Shown here: positions 1 through 10,180 of the stretch, one piece after another
Layout of the letters: each line of letters starts with the position of its first letter
Numbering within the stretch: position 1 is the stretch's first letter
NCBI GenBank assembly: GCA_003833135.1
Contig: QZLH01000112.1
Coordinates: forward strand, 68,469-90,892
Length of the DNA: 22,424 bases
Direction: 5' to 3'
Source of the DNA: Oehlia diaphana
Taxonomy: Eukaryota > Glomeromycota > Glomeromycetes > Glomerales > Glomeraceae
The notes under the pieces: model-generated
Databases searched by the model: none
What the model was told of the DNA's origin: nothing
What the model saw: the letters and a program-made list of their open reading frames with translations, nothing else
Position numbers and translations under genes: made by a program

Positions 1-1370
1 AAGGTAGTTGATGGTAACATTTGACCACTTTTAGGTCATTTAGTCCACTTTCAACCATTAACTAAAAAAGTCAAACTTTTTATTAGATTATACAATTAAC
101 TCCGGCCAAATTATAATTCCGGCGGTGAGAATCACCTGTGGTGAGATTTAGCTTTATTTTATGTTTAATTAATATAAATTAAAGTAATTTTACTATGAAA
201 TAACTTAAGGAAAATAAATTAATTTATATAGAAATAATAAAAAATAAATTAATTAATTAAAAAAAAGGCCAAAAAAAATCGAATTACTGCGCCACAATGA
301 AAGATTCGATCGATTTTCGATTAATCGATTTAGATTCGATTTTCGATTAATTCGATTTTGCTTCCATTCTCTAAGTCACGTGATATTTGACAAGAAATTT
401 CAGCCGGAAATTGATGCAATGTATTGCCAATCAGAAAATTTATTTCATCGTATGTGTGAAAAATAAATACGTTCGTTTTGTGCTACATTTATACAGCAGA
501 CACTTGTTAAAACTATTTGCATTTTTTTTTTTAATTAACGAAAAACTAAATTCATTCAACTGGGGCCGAGTTACGAGAAATATGAAAAATGGGGTACTCT
601 TTAATTGGACTGGTGGCCTTCATTTAACTGTAGGAAGGATTTTGTTAAACAATTAATAAACTTGTATTAATTCTTATCAGCATTGTATTAAGCAAGGTAC
701 GTATGGTAGTCTACAGCTTAACACCACTAGCTAAAAGAAAAATTATAGAGTAAGATCTTAAGCAAGAAACGAGCAATCACTAATCAGCTAGCGAATTAAT
801 ATACTGTATTTCAAGAATATGGTCGAAGAATAATACGACTAATAGAAATTTCCGATTAAATAAAGCTCGTGAACAGATAATGCGGGTGAACCAAATTGTA
901 TTCAGGATATCTTCACGGTTCATCATAACCCTAATACTACGATAAACATTTTACGTAAAATAATATAGTTATAGTAGTGTGTCAATTTGAAGAAATTTTA
1001 AATGATTTAACTTTCTGTAAAATAACGACCTTATTCCCTTTACTGTATCTGCTAAATGTTTTTCGTAAAACAATAATGATTTAATTCTTTAAAATGTTAT
1101 TTCTTATTTTAATATACCTTTCCTGTTCCATTGATTTAATTTTCTACCCTAATTATTTAATCTTCTCTTCCAATCGGGATATTTTAGCGTTGTATTCTTG
1201 TTTTATGTCAGCGTTTTCTTTTTTTAACTTCAGGAAATGGTACATTTGGGAATAATAAATATTTCTCTTAGTTGTATGGACTTTTGCCCGAAAATTATGT
1301 AATAAGTTTTAATCGGCCAGAATTCAATTGAAACAACTTAAAAGTGAATAATATATGTAGAATAATTATT
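1..1370. other. Gene-free AT-rich stretch
   Basis: I see no supportable gene here. An open frame at 387-656 has no ATG at its start and no recognisable motif. At 303-356 there is a short degenerate tandem repeat built on GATTCGATTTTCGATTAAT, containing the perfect palindrome TCGATTAATCGA at 317-328. A CACGTG-containing site follows at about 377-384. The rest is AT-rich spacer without recognisable signals. Confidence 0.5.
303..356. repeat. Short tandem CGATT-rich repeat with palindrome
   Basis: Two imperfect units of about 25-30 bases (303-330 and 333-356) share GATTCG, TTTTCGATTAA and CGATT. The first contains the 12-base perfect palindrome TCGATTAATCGA. Its role is unknown; it could be a remnant of a mobile-element end. 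Confidence 0.5.
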
Positions 1371-1373
1371 ATC

Positions 1374-1610
1374 CACAGTGAAAAAAGGAGTAAATCTGTG
1401 GAATTCTAGAATTACACTAATTGATTCTTACCATTTATAGTTTTACCGAAATAATTGCGTTACGATGGGTACTATAATGGGCATAATAATAAATTCCTTA
1501 TTAAAAAATGTTTGAAGAACTCCCGTTCTAAAAAACGGCAAAATATTGTACATGCATATATATAAAATCTTATTTTAATTATGGTTCTTGACTGATAATT
1601 AAAAAATAAA
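1374..1610 (+). promoter_or_regulatory. Shared promoter cassette upstream of the first BTB-TLDc gene
   Basis: Cassette elements seen in order: CCACAGTGAAA (1374), GAATTCTAGAATT (1401-1413), ACACTAATTGATT, then TACCATTTATAGTTTTACCG (about 1430-1449) followed by ACGATGGGTACTATAATG. The last two closely match the region upstream of the small-protein gene at 17711. A BTB-gene-specific part follows: TTTGAAGA, CCGTTCTAAAA, a TATATATAAAA box near 1556-1566, and ACTGATAATT at 1591-1600. The last occurs 15-29 bases before the ATG in three BTB genes and may mark transcription initiation. The role is inferred from repetition and position. Confidence 0.55.
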
Positions 1611-1617
1611 AAAAATT

Positions 1618-3224
1618 ATGGAATATGAGCCTACTCAAAATTTAGCTAATGATTTATCACATTTACTTAAAGATACCAGCAATTACGATGTAAAATTAGA
1701 GTTGGAAAAGAACCAAATATTAAAGAATTTAAGGTACATTCTTTTATCTTATCTTCTAGGTCAATTTATTTTAAAAAAGCATTTTCTGAAAAATGGGCAA
1801 GGAAAGAAAATGAATTTTTTATTTCCAATCAACCTAATATTTCTCCTACAGTATTTGAAATTCTTATAAAGTAAGTTTATTATCGTCATTTGTAAAAATT
1901 CAATTAATACAAACCTAAATTTATTATTTTGTTTATATATATCCATATATGAAGTTATATATATTTAGGAACACTTTCTGTGGATAATAATAAAATTAGT
2001 CTTGTTGATATTTTAATTGCATCTGACGAGATTGAATTACTTGAAGTTTATCAACAACTTGAAAAACGTTTACTTGAAAATAAATCGGCTTGGAAATTTC
2101 CAAAAGATTTTATTACACTTTATCACTATCGTGATCGTTTCAACAATTTATATGAAGTTATACTAGAATTAGTGTGTAATAAACCTGAAATTATTTTTAA
2201 TTCAAAAGAATTTTTTAAAATTGAAGAAGATTGTCTAATTCAGCTTTTAAAATGTAATAATATTAAACTAGAAGAAATTGAAATTTGGGATTATCTAATT
2301 AAATGGGGAATTAAAAATACTGATTCTATTTCAAATGATAATTTAATTAAATGGACTTCAATGGATTTCAGAGAACTAGAAAAAACCTTACATAATTGTA
2401 TACCTTACATTAGATTTTCTCAAATGTTTCCTCAAGTATTTAATATAATTAGAAAACAATATAAAAGTATTCTACCAAAAGATCTTGTTGATGATGTCCT
2501 ACAATATTTTTCAGATCCTAATTCTAAACCTTTATTAAAAAATTTACCGTTAAGAGTATCAGTATATCCTCTTAATTCTAAAATAATCAATGCTAATGAT
2601 GCAGCAATAGTAGCAAGTTGGATTGATAAGAAAAAAGGAATTCCGTATCGTTTAAAAGATATACCTATTAAATTTGAACTTATTTATCGTGCTAGTCATG
2701 AAGGATTTAATACTAATAAATTTCATGAATGTTGTGATAATAAGGGACCAACTGTTGTTATCATTAAAGTTCGAAATTCAGGAGAGATAATTGGTGGATA
2801 TAATTCGTTAGATTGGCGTAGTGTTAAATATAAAGGTTCACATTACAACCGTTTTTATATTGATCATAAATGTAAAACGTCAAATAGCTTTATATTTTCA
2901 TTATTTTCATCAACAAATGGAATAATTCCCGTATTAAGCCGTGTCACTTCTAAAAAAGAAGCAATTATCTGGTGTAAGGACAAAGGACCGTGCTTTGGTT
3001 TACAAGATTTATGGATCAAAAGTAACTCAATGTTCGGTAGGAGTAAACAAAAATATTACAAAAAGAAAATTATTAATAGAGAAACCTTTGAAATAGAAGA
3101 TTATGAGGTATTTCAAATAATCGATAAGAGATTCTCACCCTCCAAACTTATTAATAGGATTGGATCGGTCCTATCAATACCAACCTTAGAATCGGGTTTA
3201 GGACCATTCTTCGGACCATTTTAA
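1618..3224 (+). pseudogene. BTB-BACK-TLDc gene with frameshifted first exon
   Basis: Exon 1 is 1618-1870, the intron 1871-1954 (GTAAGT donor, GAAG acceptor, 84 nt) and exon 2 1955-3224. Exon 1 starts like the intact paralogues (M-x-Y-E-x-T-Q) but has lost one A in the A5 run after GATGT (near 1691). From there the ATG frame reads out-of-frame sequence and stops at 1867-1869. In the shifted frame the rest of the BTB domain is fully open (from IRVGKEPNIKEF onward), and exon 2 is uninterrupted for about 420 codons. Exon 2 covers the BTB end (YIYLGTLSVD), the BACK region (WKFPKDFITL to EIWDYLIKWG) and the TLDc domain (SKIINANDAAIVASW to GPCFGLQDLWI and VFQIIDKRFS). The C-terminus then departs from the paralogues: the hydrophobic tail is replaced by a short G/P/F-rich end. 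It is either a very young pseudogene or a gene carrying a one-base error. BTB-BACK proteins usually act as Cullin-3 adaptors, and TLDc proteins are linked to V-ATPase and oxidative-stress control; neither role is shown here. Confidence 0.75.
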
Positions 3225-4399
3225 AATAAATTTTTCATCGATTAATCAGTTATGCATATATGTTAATAAATAAACTTTTGATAAATAGTTATTTGCGGGT
3301 TTGTACAACGTTAAAATCTTCATTTGTTTTGATGCGCGTAACGTTAAAATTTTATAATTCCTCAGCAACTTGGTTCTTTATAAAATAAATTTGCCTTTTC
3401 GCTAAGTTATACTTTATAATAAATCTCATTTTGCATAAAAAATATATGTACTAATTATTATTATAAAATAAAGATCTTATTGAATAAAGATATATAGTTT
3501 GTAGATCGAGTGAGACGGGTAATATTTAGATTGAATCTTTGACTACGATAACGGCAATTCTTACATTGAATCTCTTCTAAAAAAAGTCGTATGAGAACAA
3601 AAAGTCGTGTTATGACTTGCGAAATTTTGAATCTAGTAGTGTTCTACATTTAAAAATATTACAACCTCTTACGAAAGGAACATATTAAGTGAATATGAAA
3701 TGCTTCAAATTATTAGTAAATTTACTTATACTATTTTTTATCAATATCTGAGGTAAACCTTATTTTATGTCCTCATAGATTTAGGTCGGTTGTATGCAAC
3801 GTAATAATATATAATTATAGGATTGGCGCAGAAGTGATTAAGTCTTTACATACACTTTTTGTTATTGTTATTCAAGGCCATGCTGATTCTTTGCAACAAT
3901 CAGGATATATTTGTCTGCCAAAACTTCACTTTATCAAATGTCAGGAAAAACAATAAGTATTAAATATATTTACATATATTTATTTATAGATCTATTTTAA
4001 TATTTATTTCTGACTTTTTCATAAAAATTTTAAAAATTCATTCGGGGAAGAATATGAGATTGGATTATATATGGCGATTCGAGGAAGACTTCTAACAATG
4101 ACTAGACCTCCGGTACAAAAGTGTGAATACTCATTATAAATTCGGTATATTATTATTGTTGCAGCAAATGATATGAAACATAATATCTCAATAGAGTATA
4201 TAAATATACCAGAATTTGTATAATTTGTATATAAAATTTTTATTAAATCCGATAACTTCAAGTCAGAAGAGATTAATATTTGATTGATTTTTTAGATAAT
4301 TATCTATCAAAACACGTGGTACCATCGAAAATATGTTGAATAATAGGTTGGTCTTGAAATACACTAACCTAGTTAGGAATCCGTCGAATGACGATTGTC
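3225..4399. other. Intergenic stretch with one TLDc scrap
   Basis: Apart from the short TLDc relic at 3655-3715, no gene is supported. The minus-strand open frame at 4019-4261 has no recognisable motif, no paralogue in the window and no promoter-like sequence, so I do not call it. Confidence 0.45.
3655..3715 (+). pseudogene. Short relic of a TLDc 3' end
   Basis: CTCTTACGAAAGGAACATATTAA followed by GAATATGAAATGCTTCAAATTATTAGTAA matches, with few differences, the part of the TLDc exon encoding K-SYEKKI and EYEMFQIIxK. The closest match is the relic near 14900. Upstream and downstream sequence is no longer recognisable. It shows that another TLDc copy once lay behind the first gene, matching the gene-plus-relic layout seen twice further on. 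The match is short, so confidence is moderate. Confidence 0.5.
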
Positions 4400-4526
4400 A
4401 ATGTCCCAAAAAGGTCTAAACATATATGATCACACCCCAGTCAAGTGATTACGCCAATATACTATATAGGCAAGCAAATTTGGCTAAAATGATTTTCATT
4501 TTTTTTTAAAAGAAATAATGAAAAAA
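4400..4526 (+). promoter_or_regulatory. Duplicated proximal promoter of the orphan exon
   Basis: Contains AAAAAGGTCTA, GTCAAGTGATTACGCCAATATACTATATAGG and CAAATTTGG, matching the region just upstream of the gene at 5169. The TATATA box is at 4463-4468, about 60 bases before the ATG at 4527. It travels with the duplicated exon 1. Confidence 0.5.
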
Positions 4527-4860
4527 ATGAATTACGAGCTCACTCAAAATTTATCTAAAGGTACAGTGTTCATGATGTAAAATTAGAGTTGGAAAAGAGC
4601 CAAATATTAAAGAATTTAAGGCACATTCTTTTTATTTTATCTTCTAGGTCAAATTATTTTAAAAAAGCATTTTCTGAACAATGGGCAAGGAAAGAAGAAG
4701 GATTTTTTATTTCCAATCAACCTAATATCTCTCATACAGTGTTTGAAGTTCTTATAAAGTAAGTTTATACCTTAACGTCATTTTTGATTTACTTATTATG
4801 AATGTAAATTTGTTATTTGTTTCATAAACATATATATAAATTTCTTAAAAATGCACGTGC
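4527..4860 (+). pseudogene. Orphan BTB exon 1 with start of intron
   Basis: This is a partial duplicate of the next gene's exon 1 (MNYELTQ start) plus most of its intron. Exon-like sequence ends at about 4758, where the GTAAGT donor is kept. The conserved intron sequence (CGTCATTTTTGATTTACTTATTA to TTCATAAACATATATATA) follows, and then no second exon. It is dead in several ways. About 20 bases are lost between short TAAAG repeats near the N-terminus. It has the same one-base loss in GATGTAAAATTAG as the gene at 1618. It also has one extra T in the CATTCTTTTTATT run. The ATG frame reaches a stop after 17 codons. Together with the copy at 5029-5506 it is a tandem duplication of promoter, exon 1 and intron. 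Confidence 0.8.
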
Positions 4861-5028
4861 AAAAAAATATTTATTTTTTTTCTTAAATAGGTTAATTATA
4901 TTGAATATCTTAGCGACCTAGCCCAGTTAGGTTTGGGATATAATCCGTCAAAACGATTGTACAACATATTCGTAACAAGTTATCCGATATTTTCAGGTGA
5001 AAAAAAATTTTATGCGTTAATTTATTCT

Positions 5029-5168
5029 TTTGAAGAAGAAATTCCGTTCTAAAAAGGTCTAGTCAGTAGTCACGCCAACATACTATATAAGCGCAAATTT
5101 GATTAAATGATTTACATTAATTTTTTTTTTATTTTATTTATCCGACTGATAATTATTTCGAAAAAAAA
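5029..5168 (+). promoter_or_regulatory. Proximal promoter of the second BTB-TLDc gene
   Basis: Contains TTTGAAGA, CCGTTCTAAAAAGGTCTA and CACGCCAACATAC, then a TATATAA box at 5084-5090. ACTGATAATT follows at 5145-5154, with an A-only run immediately before the ATG. The same order of elements occurs before the genes at 1618 and 11153. The more distal cassette elements (GAATTYYAGAATT, TACCATTTATAG) are not visible here, probably because the tandem exon-1 duplication cut them off. Confidence 0.5.
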
Positions 5169-6899
5169 ATGAATTACGAGCTCACTCAAATTTTATCTAA
5201 AGATCCATTAAATCTAGTTAAAGATACCAGTGTTCATGATGTAAAAATTAGAGTTGGAAAAAAGCCAAATATTAAAGAATTTAAGGCACATTCTTTTATT
5301 TTATCTTCTAAGTCAAATTATTTTAAAAAAGCATTTTCTGAACAATGGGCAAGAAAAGAAGAAGGATTTTTTATTTCAAATCAACCTAATATCTCTCCTA
5401 CAGTGTTTGAAGCTCTTATAAAGTAAGTTTTATACCTTAACGTCATTTTTGATTTACTTATTACGAATGTAAATTGGTTATTTATTTCATAAACATATAT
5501 ATGTAGTCTTATTTATTCAGAGACAATTTCTATTGGGAGTAACGAAAGTCTTGTTGATGTTTTAATTGTATCCGATGAACTTGAATTACTAGAAATTTAT
5601 CAACAACTCGAAAAACATTTGCTTGAAAATGAATCGGCTTGGAAATTTCCAAAAGATTTTATTACACTATGTCAACACGAGCTGTTAACTGATTTATTTC
5701 AATTTGCGATAAAATTAGTGTGTAAAGATCCTAAACTTATTGTTGATTCAAAAGAATTTTTAAACTTAGAAGAACAACATCTAATCCAGATTTTGAAATG
5801 TGATGACCTTAAGCTAGAAGAAATTGAAATTTGGGAATATTTAATCGAATGGGGAATAGAAAATACTGATTCTATTTCGAATGATGATTTTACTGAATGG
5901 ACTCCAATGGATTTCAGTGAGCTAGAAAGAACTTTACATAATTGTATTCCTTACATTCGATTTTCCCAAATGCCTCCCGAAGTATTTAATGAACTTGAAA
6001 ATCAATTTAAAAGTATTCTACCAAAAGATCTTGTTGATGATGTCCTAAAATATTTTTCGGATCCTAATTCTAAACCTTTATTAAAAAATTTACCATTAAG
6101 AGCATCAGTATATCCTCTTGATTCTAAAATCATCAATGCTAAAGATGTAGCAGTAATAGCGAGCTGGATTGATAAGAAAAAAGGAAATCCTTATCGTATA
6201 AAAGATATACCTTTTAAATTTGAGCTTATTTATCGTGCTAGCCTTGAAAGATTTAGCATTAATAAATTTCATAAATGCTGTGATAATAAGGGACCAACTG
6301 TTGTTGTCATTAAAGTTCGGAAATCAGGAGAAATAATTGGTGGGTATAATCCGTTAGATTGGCGTAGTGATCATAAACATCAAGCGTCAGATAGCTTTTT
6401 GTTTTCATTATTTTCATTAACAAATGGAGTAATTCCTATATTAAGCCGAATCTCTTCTAAAAATGAAGCAATCATCTGGTGCAAAGACAAAGGACCGTGC
6501 TTTGGTTTTCAAGATTTGTGGATCCGGAGTAGTTCAAGATTTGGCAAAAGCAAACAAAAATCTTACGAAAAGAAAATTATTGATAGTGAAACCTTTAATA
6601 TAGTAGAATACGAAGTATTTCAAGTTATTGACAAGAGATTCTCATTCTTTAAACTTATTAAGAAAATATATGATTTTACTGAAACTGTTGAGAAAAGATT
6701 TAGGGAAAATGTTAGGAAAATCATTCATTCTCATCTAGCGTTATTAGTATTTATCATATTTAAATTTATTATATTTGGTGTTTCTCTCTTAAATTATGTT
6801 TTATTTATATTCCTGATTTGGGGCATATTAGTTAAAGATATTATAGTAAGTATTTACTCCTTCATAAAAATAGTAATTTCTATAGAATCCGGTAATTAA
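5169..6899 (+). CDS. BTB-BACK-TLDc protein with C-terminal membrane tail
   Basis: Exon 1 is 5169-5422, the intron 5423-5506 (GTAAGT donor, TATGTAG acceptor, 84 nt) and exon 2 5507-6899, giving about 548 residues. This acceptor is chosen because it keeps frame and restores the BTB helix IYSETISI; the TTCAG 14 bases downstream would break the frame. Domains: BTB about 20-110 (DVKIRVG, FKAHSFILSS, SNYFKKAFSEQW), BACK about 135-205 (DFITLCQHELL, EIWEYLIEWG) and TLDc about 290-465 (IASWIDKK, FELIYRAS, GEIIGGYNPLDW, SFLFSLFSLTNG, GPCFGFQDLWI, FQVIDKRF). Residues about 494-544 are strongly hydrophobic with few charges, predicting one or two membrane helices, which is unusual for this domain set. Relative to the other copies, 13 residues (39 nt) are missing inside TLDc, directly after LDWRS. 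By family knowledge, BTB-BACK binds Cullin-3 and TLDc is tied to V-ATPase or stress control; a membrane-tethered adaptor is inference. Confidence 0.88.
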
Positions 6900-8073
6900 T
6901 GTAGTAGGATGATCTTGACTAGCGGTTCCTTTTGGTTTAGGTTAAATAATTTATCTTGGTAGAAATATATTCTTAATTTACGTGTAATTGTAGTCTAAAT
7001 CGTTGAGCTATTTGATTTTGTATTACTTAATATCTAAGACAAGAAGAAATATAATTAAAAAAAAAAATATTATGAGCTTAAGTATTAAACTTTTAATTAT
7101 AAATTTTAAAAAATAATTCCTTTATTACCGTAAACGGACTAAACGGTTTATAAATTTCAGGGGATTAACCTTATACTACCAGGTAAATTACTCGAATTTT
7201 TGTTATAAATAAAATAAATAAAATGCATTTAAAACTTGTAGAAAAATATTTACGTGCAATGCCTGAGCAAAATTATAATATTTAATAATGAAAATAAAGA
7301 GAAATGAACCTTTTTTGGGGTAAAAAAGAGGGGATACGATACATTGAGGGATACTTTAGTCAACCGTTTTACGCTAATGGGTAAATTAAACTTCATAGAT
7401 TACTATTGTTGGCAATTCCCAAAAGGCCCAAAAGGTATAAAAAAACTAAAAAATTTACTTATTTCGAATAAACTTTATATCAATATTTTTGATTCAACTT
7501 TAGTAAAATTATATATTTAAATGAGGAATTGAAATTTTACTTTAAACAATGATTTATTTAAATGATTCGTTTCTTTCATATGTTATCACTTTTATCACTT
7601 ATCACCCGTTGATTATACAAATCCGAATTCCGAACTCAAAATCTCTTTTTTTTTACAAAGGATGAAATCAAATTTAAAAAGAATAAATAAAAATAATTTT
7701 AATAAGAAATAAGAATCCATTATAGGTGAGCTAAAACTAACCAACTTTAATATGTATTACTAGCTAAAGGAGTCAATTATGTTCCGAGTTACCATCTAAC
7801 GGCGTTTATGGCTCAGTTAACCAAAGAATTCTCCTATTTACAAATATATTCTCTACATGAATGGAATGGAAATCAGAAATCAGAATTCTATTAATTCTAT
7901 TTCACATGATCACATTTCTCTTGCTCAGTAAGAAAGACAAAAAGAAACTATTTTCTGCGGCAAATCTTAACAATCATCTTCTCACTGGCTGCTAATTTGC
8001 ATGGAAAATGGAAGACCTTCATGTGGATTTTTTTACAATATCTAGCTTATATACCGTAGGTCGATGTTATTGC
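6900..8073. other. Intergenic stretch without recognised gene
   Basis: The first part is the 3' flank of the BTB-TLDc gene; AAATCGTTGAGCTA near 6997 matches the 3' flank of the gene at 11153. Beyond about 7080 nothing is shared with the other block, so about 1 kb is private to this copy. A 20-codon ATG frame at 7222, with a TATAAATA sequence just upstream, is too short to support. Confidence 0.45.
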
Positions 8074-8476
8074 AGCTAAAAAATTAAAAAAATATCGTAA
8101 GTATGGTTGGTACCGGTGGAAGAAAATAATCAACCACCACCATACTACATAAAAAAAAGCATCCGGAAAGGTTTGGATACCAAACAAATGAGCAAGATAC
8201 ATAGGCTAACCTCATCCAGGAAAGCCAGTTTCTCCTCCCCTTCAGCTTTTTTTGTCTATAAGCCTGTGTTTTACACACACAAAAAGCACACACACAAAAT
8301 CACACACATACAAACCGAAGGCTAAGCAGGGATCTTTAGCTTACCTTAAAAATAATAAATAAATGATTGGTAGTGCTCCTAAAAACCTTCTTTAACTTGA
8401 AAGAGCCAGTTATCAACGGTCTCTAACGACGCGTAAAATCACAAGTTACAACGCGAAGCATTTTTAAAAAATAAAT
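8074..8476. repeat. Dispersed repeat, copy A (5' truncated)
   Basis: This is the first of four copies of a 400-490 bp repeat. It holds ATCGTAAGTATGGTTGGTACC, then ATCAACCACCACCATAC, which could fold back on the preceding GGT-rich stretch. Next come GCATCCGGAAAGG, CCTTCAGC followed by a T run, a CA-rich stretch and GGCTAAGCAGGGATCTTTAGC. It lacks the first about 75 bases present in copy B and has only one of the two internal CA-rich subunits. A CTCATCC versus CCCCATCC difference changes the minus-strand reading frame relative to other copies, arguing against a coding role. Confidence 0.8.
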
Positions 8477-8478
8477 GT

Positions 8479-8970
8479 ACTTGAATCTTTTATAAAATCA
8501 AGATCAAATCTTACTGTTGTAAAGGTTTGTAAACGACATAAGCTAAAAAAATTAAAAAATTAAAAAAATATCGTAAGTATGGTTGGTACCGGTGGAAGAA
8601 AATAATCAACCACCACCATACTACATAAAAAAAAGCATCCGGAAAGGTTTGGATACCAAACAAATGAGCAAGATACATAGGCTAACCCCCATCCAGGAAA
8701 GCCAGTTTCTCCTCCCCTTCAGCTTTTTTTGTCTATAAGCCTGTGTTTTACACACACACAAAAACGTACACATATCAAACCAAAGGCTAAGACACACACA
8801 AAACGCACACATACAAACCGAAGGCTAAGCAGGGATCTTTAGCTTACCTTAAAAAATAATAAATAAATGGTCGATAGTGCTTCTCAAAACTTTCTTTAAC
8901 TTGAAAGAGTCAGTTGGCAACGGTCTCTAACGACGCGTAATATCACTTACAAGTTACAACGCGAAGTATT
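8479..8970. repeat. Dispersed repeat, copy B
   Basis: The full-length version, running from ACTTGAATC to CGCGAAG. It contains the whole body of copy A plus the 5' segment TTACTGTTGTAAAGGTTTG and a second CA-rich subunit (GGCTAAGACACACAC). A minus-strand frame of 63 codons (8812 to 8621) is rich in Cys and hydrophobic residues. It runs through the CA-rich microsatellite and is not conserved in copy A, so I do not call it a gene. Confidence 0.8.
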
Positions 8971-8999
8971 TTTTTTTCTATTTTAAAGGTATAAAAAAA

Positions 9000-9230
9000 T
9001 AGAAGTATTTTTTTTTTCTATTTTAAAGAGACAAAACGAAAAAAATGTGGGCGTATAAGTGTATAAGTGGGTGAAAGTGGTGTATATATATATATATTTT
9101 ATCTTACTTATTATTACATAATATATAATAAACTATTTTATTACATAAACTATTAACCAGACGCGATTATCTGTTATTACATAATTTATTTACATTAACT
9201 ATTAATCAATTAATAAAATAAATAGAAAGA
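9000..9230. repeat. AT-rich degenerate tandem sequence after repeat pair
   Basis: A T-rich run is followed by GTGGGTGAAAGTGG, a TATATA run, and repeats of ATTACATAATATATAATAAACTATT with CAGACGCGATTAT. The same elements in the same order follow repeat copy D at 14040-14450, where they form a clearer 43-nt array. Confidence 0.6.
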
Positions 9231-9278
9231 GTGATGTTGATTATATAATAAACCTCAAAATTTAATGTATATATTATA

Positions 9279-9646
9279 CTTGTCGTCGAAATTTATGAAT
9301 TACGGCAATTTTGGCATTACCGTAATTAATTCGGCGAAATCCGTAAATTATCCGTAATGCCGTAAATAGATTTATAATGCCGGTAATGCCGGTAATGCCG
9401 GCCGAATTTTGATGTGTGTATCACGTGACGTTACACAAAATTCCAAAAAAGGAAATTTTGCTTCCCAACAAAAATGGCGAATCGAGTTACACAATGGTTA
9501 CACCAAATCCTAAATAGGAAATTTTCGCGAAGATCATTTAACTCTGGCCGAACTTAATGCCTTAATAAATTTTTACGGTTTTTACGGTCGGCAATGCGGC
9601 ACGTGCCGTAACCGTGGTAAAATCCGTAATTAATTTCGACGACACC
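9279..9646. mobile_element. MITE-like element with terminal inverted repeats
   Basis: The left end, CTTGTCGTCGAAATT then ATTACGG, and the right end, CCGTAATTAATTTCGACGACACC, are inverted copies of each other for about 25-45 bases. The element is flanked on both sides by TATA, consistent with a TA-type target duplication as in Tc1/mariner elements. The interior is GC-richer than its surroundings, with a triplicated GCCGGTAAT motif, and has no coding capacity. It occurs in this block but not at the equivalent place in the 13-15 kb block, so it probably inserted after the duplication. Confidence 0.7.
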
Positions 9647-10059
9647 TATAGTATATATAATATTAATATAATTTGTTACTTCATTTCTCCAATAATATGT
9701 TGAAAAAGATTTCTATTATAGTTAACCAATTTATAAATGTCTTATTATCTCATTGCGAGCTACAGAATTATATTTATTTTACCGGCCGATGTATTCTAAT
9801 AGATTGTTTTATTTAAAAGGTAATAACATCTTTGTTCTGATCTCCGATTTTCATAAATCAAATTGCGTGATCTATTAAAAAAAATTTGATTTATCAGTTA
9901 AAAATCATTCTGCATTTCACATGATTGATTTTGCCGACGTGTAACCTTTTTAATTGGAAATGATACAATTCTTTTAAAATGATATTATTATTTTTATTCT
10001 CCGAAGCGTAAGGCGTAAGCATAGGACATTTCAGTTCTTACCTGTCCTTACACGTGTAG
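9647..10059. other. Spacer without recognised gene
   Basis: AT-rich sequence without an open frame, repeat match or promoter element that I can recognise. Confidence 0.4.
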
Positions 10060-10180
10060 AACCAATCAGATCGCACAATTATGTAACAGTCAGTATAAAT
10101 AACGTACAATATTTCGATTATCAAGAATATAGTGCTCATTTAGATTAAGTTTACTATTTTATATATATATTTTAAATTAG
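10060..10180 (+). promoter_or_regulatory. Cassette copy ahead of TLDc relic 1
   Basis: Contains ATTATGTAAC (10079), a TATAAATAA sequence near 10095, TCAAGAATATAG, TCATTTAGATTAAGTTTACTATTT and a TA run. The TCAAGAAT and TTTAGATTAAG parts match the cassette found upstream of the BTB and small-protein genes. It leads directly into TLDc sequence with everything between deleted. Confidence 0.5.

Noticed and set aside
387..656. 89-codon open frame on the + strand
   Set aside because: It has no ATG at its start, no domain or paralogue, and no promoter-like elements; composition is that of the surrounding spacer.
3820..3840. GGATTGGCGCAGAAGTG resembling the TLDc DWRS region
   Set aside because: Only about 10 bases match and flanking sequence does not continue the similarity; likely chance.
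4019..4261. 80-codon minus-strand open frame
   Set aside because: No motif, no repeat in the window and no upstream signals; expected by chance in AT-rich DNA.
7222..7284. 20-codon ATG frame after a TATAAATA sequence
   Set aside because: Too short, with no copies elsewhere in the window and none of the cassette elements.
8084..8293. Minus-strand Cys-rich open frames inside the dispersed repeats (also near 8621-8812, 13222-13413 and 13647-13838)
   Set aside because: Three copies keep a similar 63-codon frame, but copy A is shifted by an indel and the N-terminal part is just translated CA/GT microsatellite. This is better explained by repeat conservation than coding.
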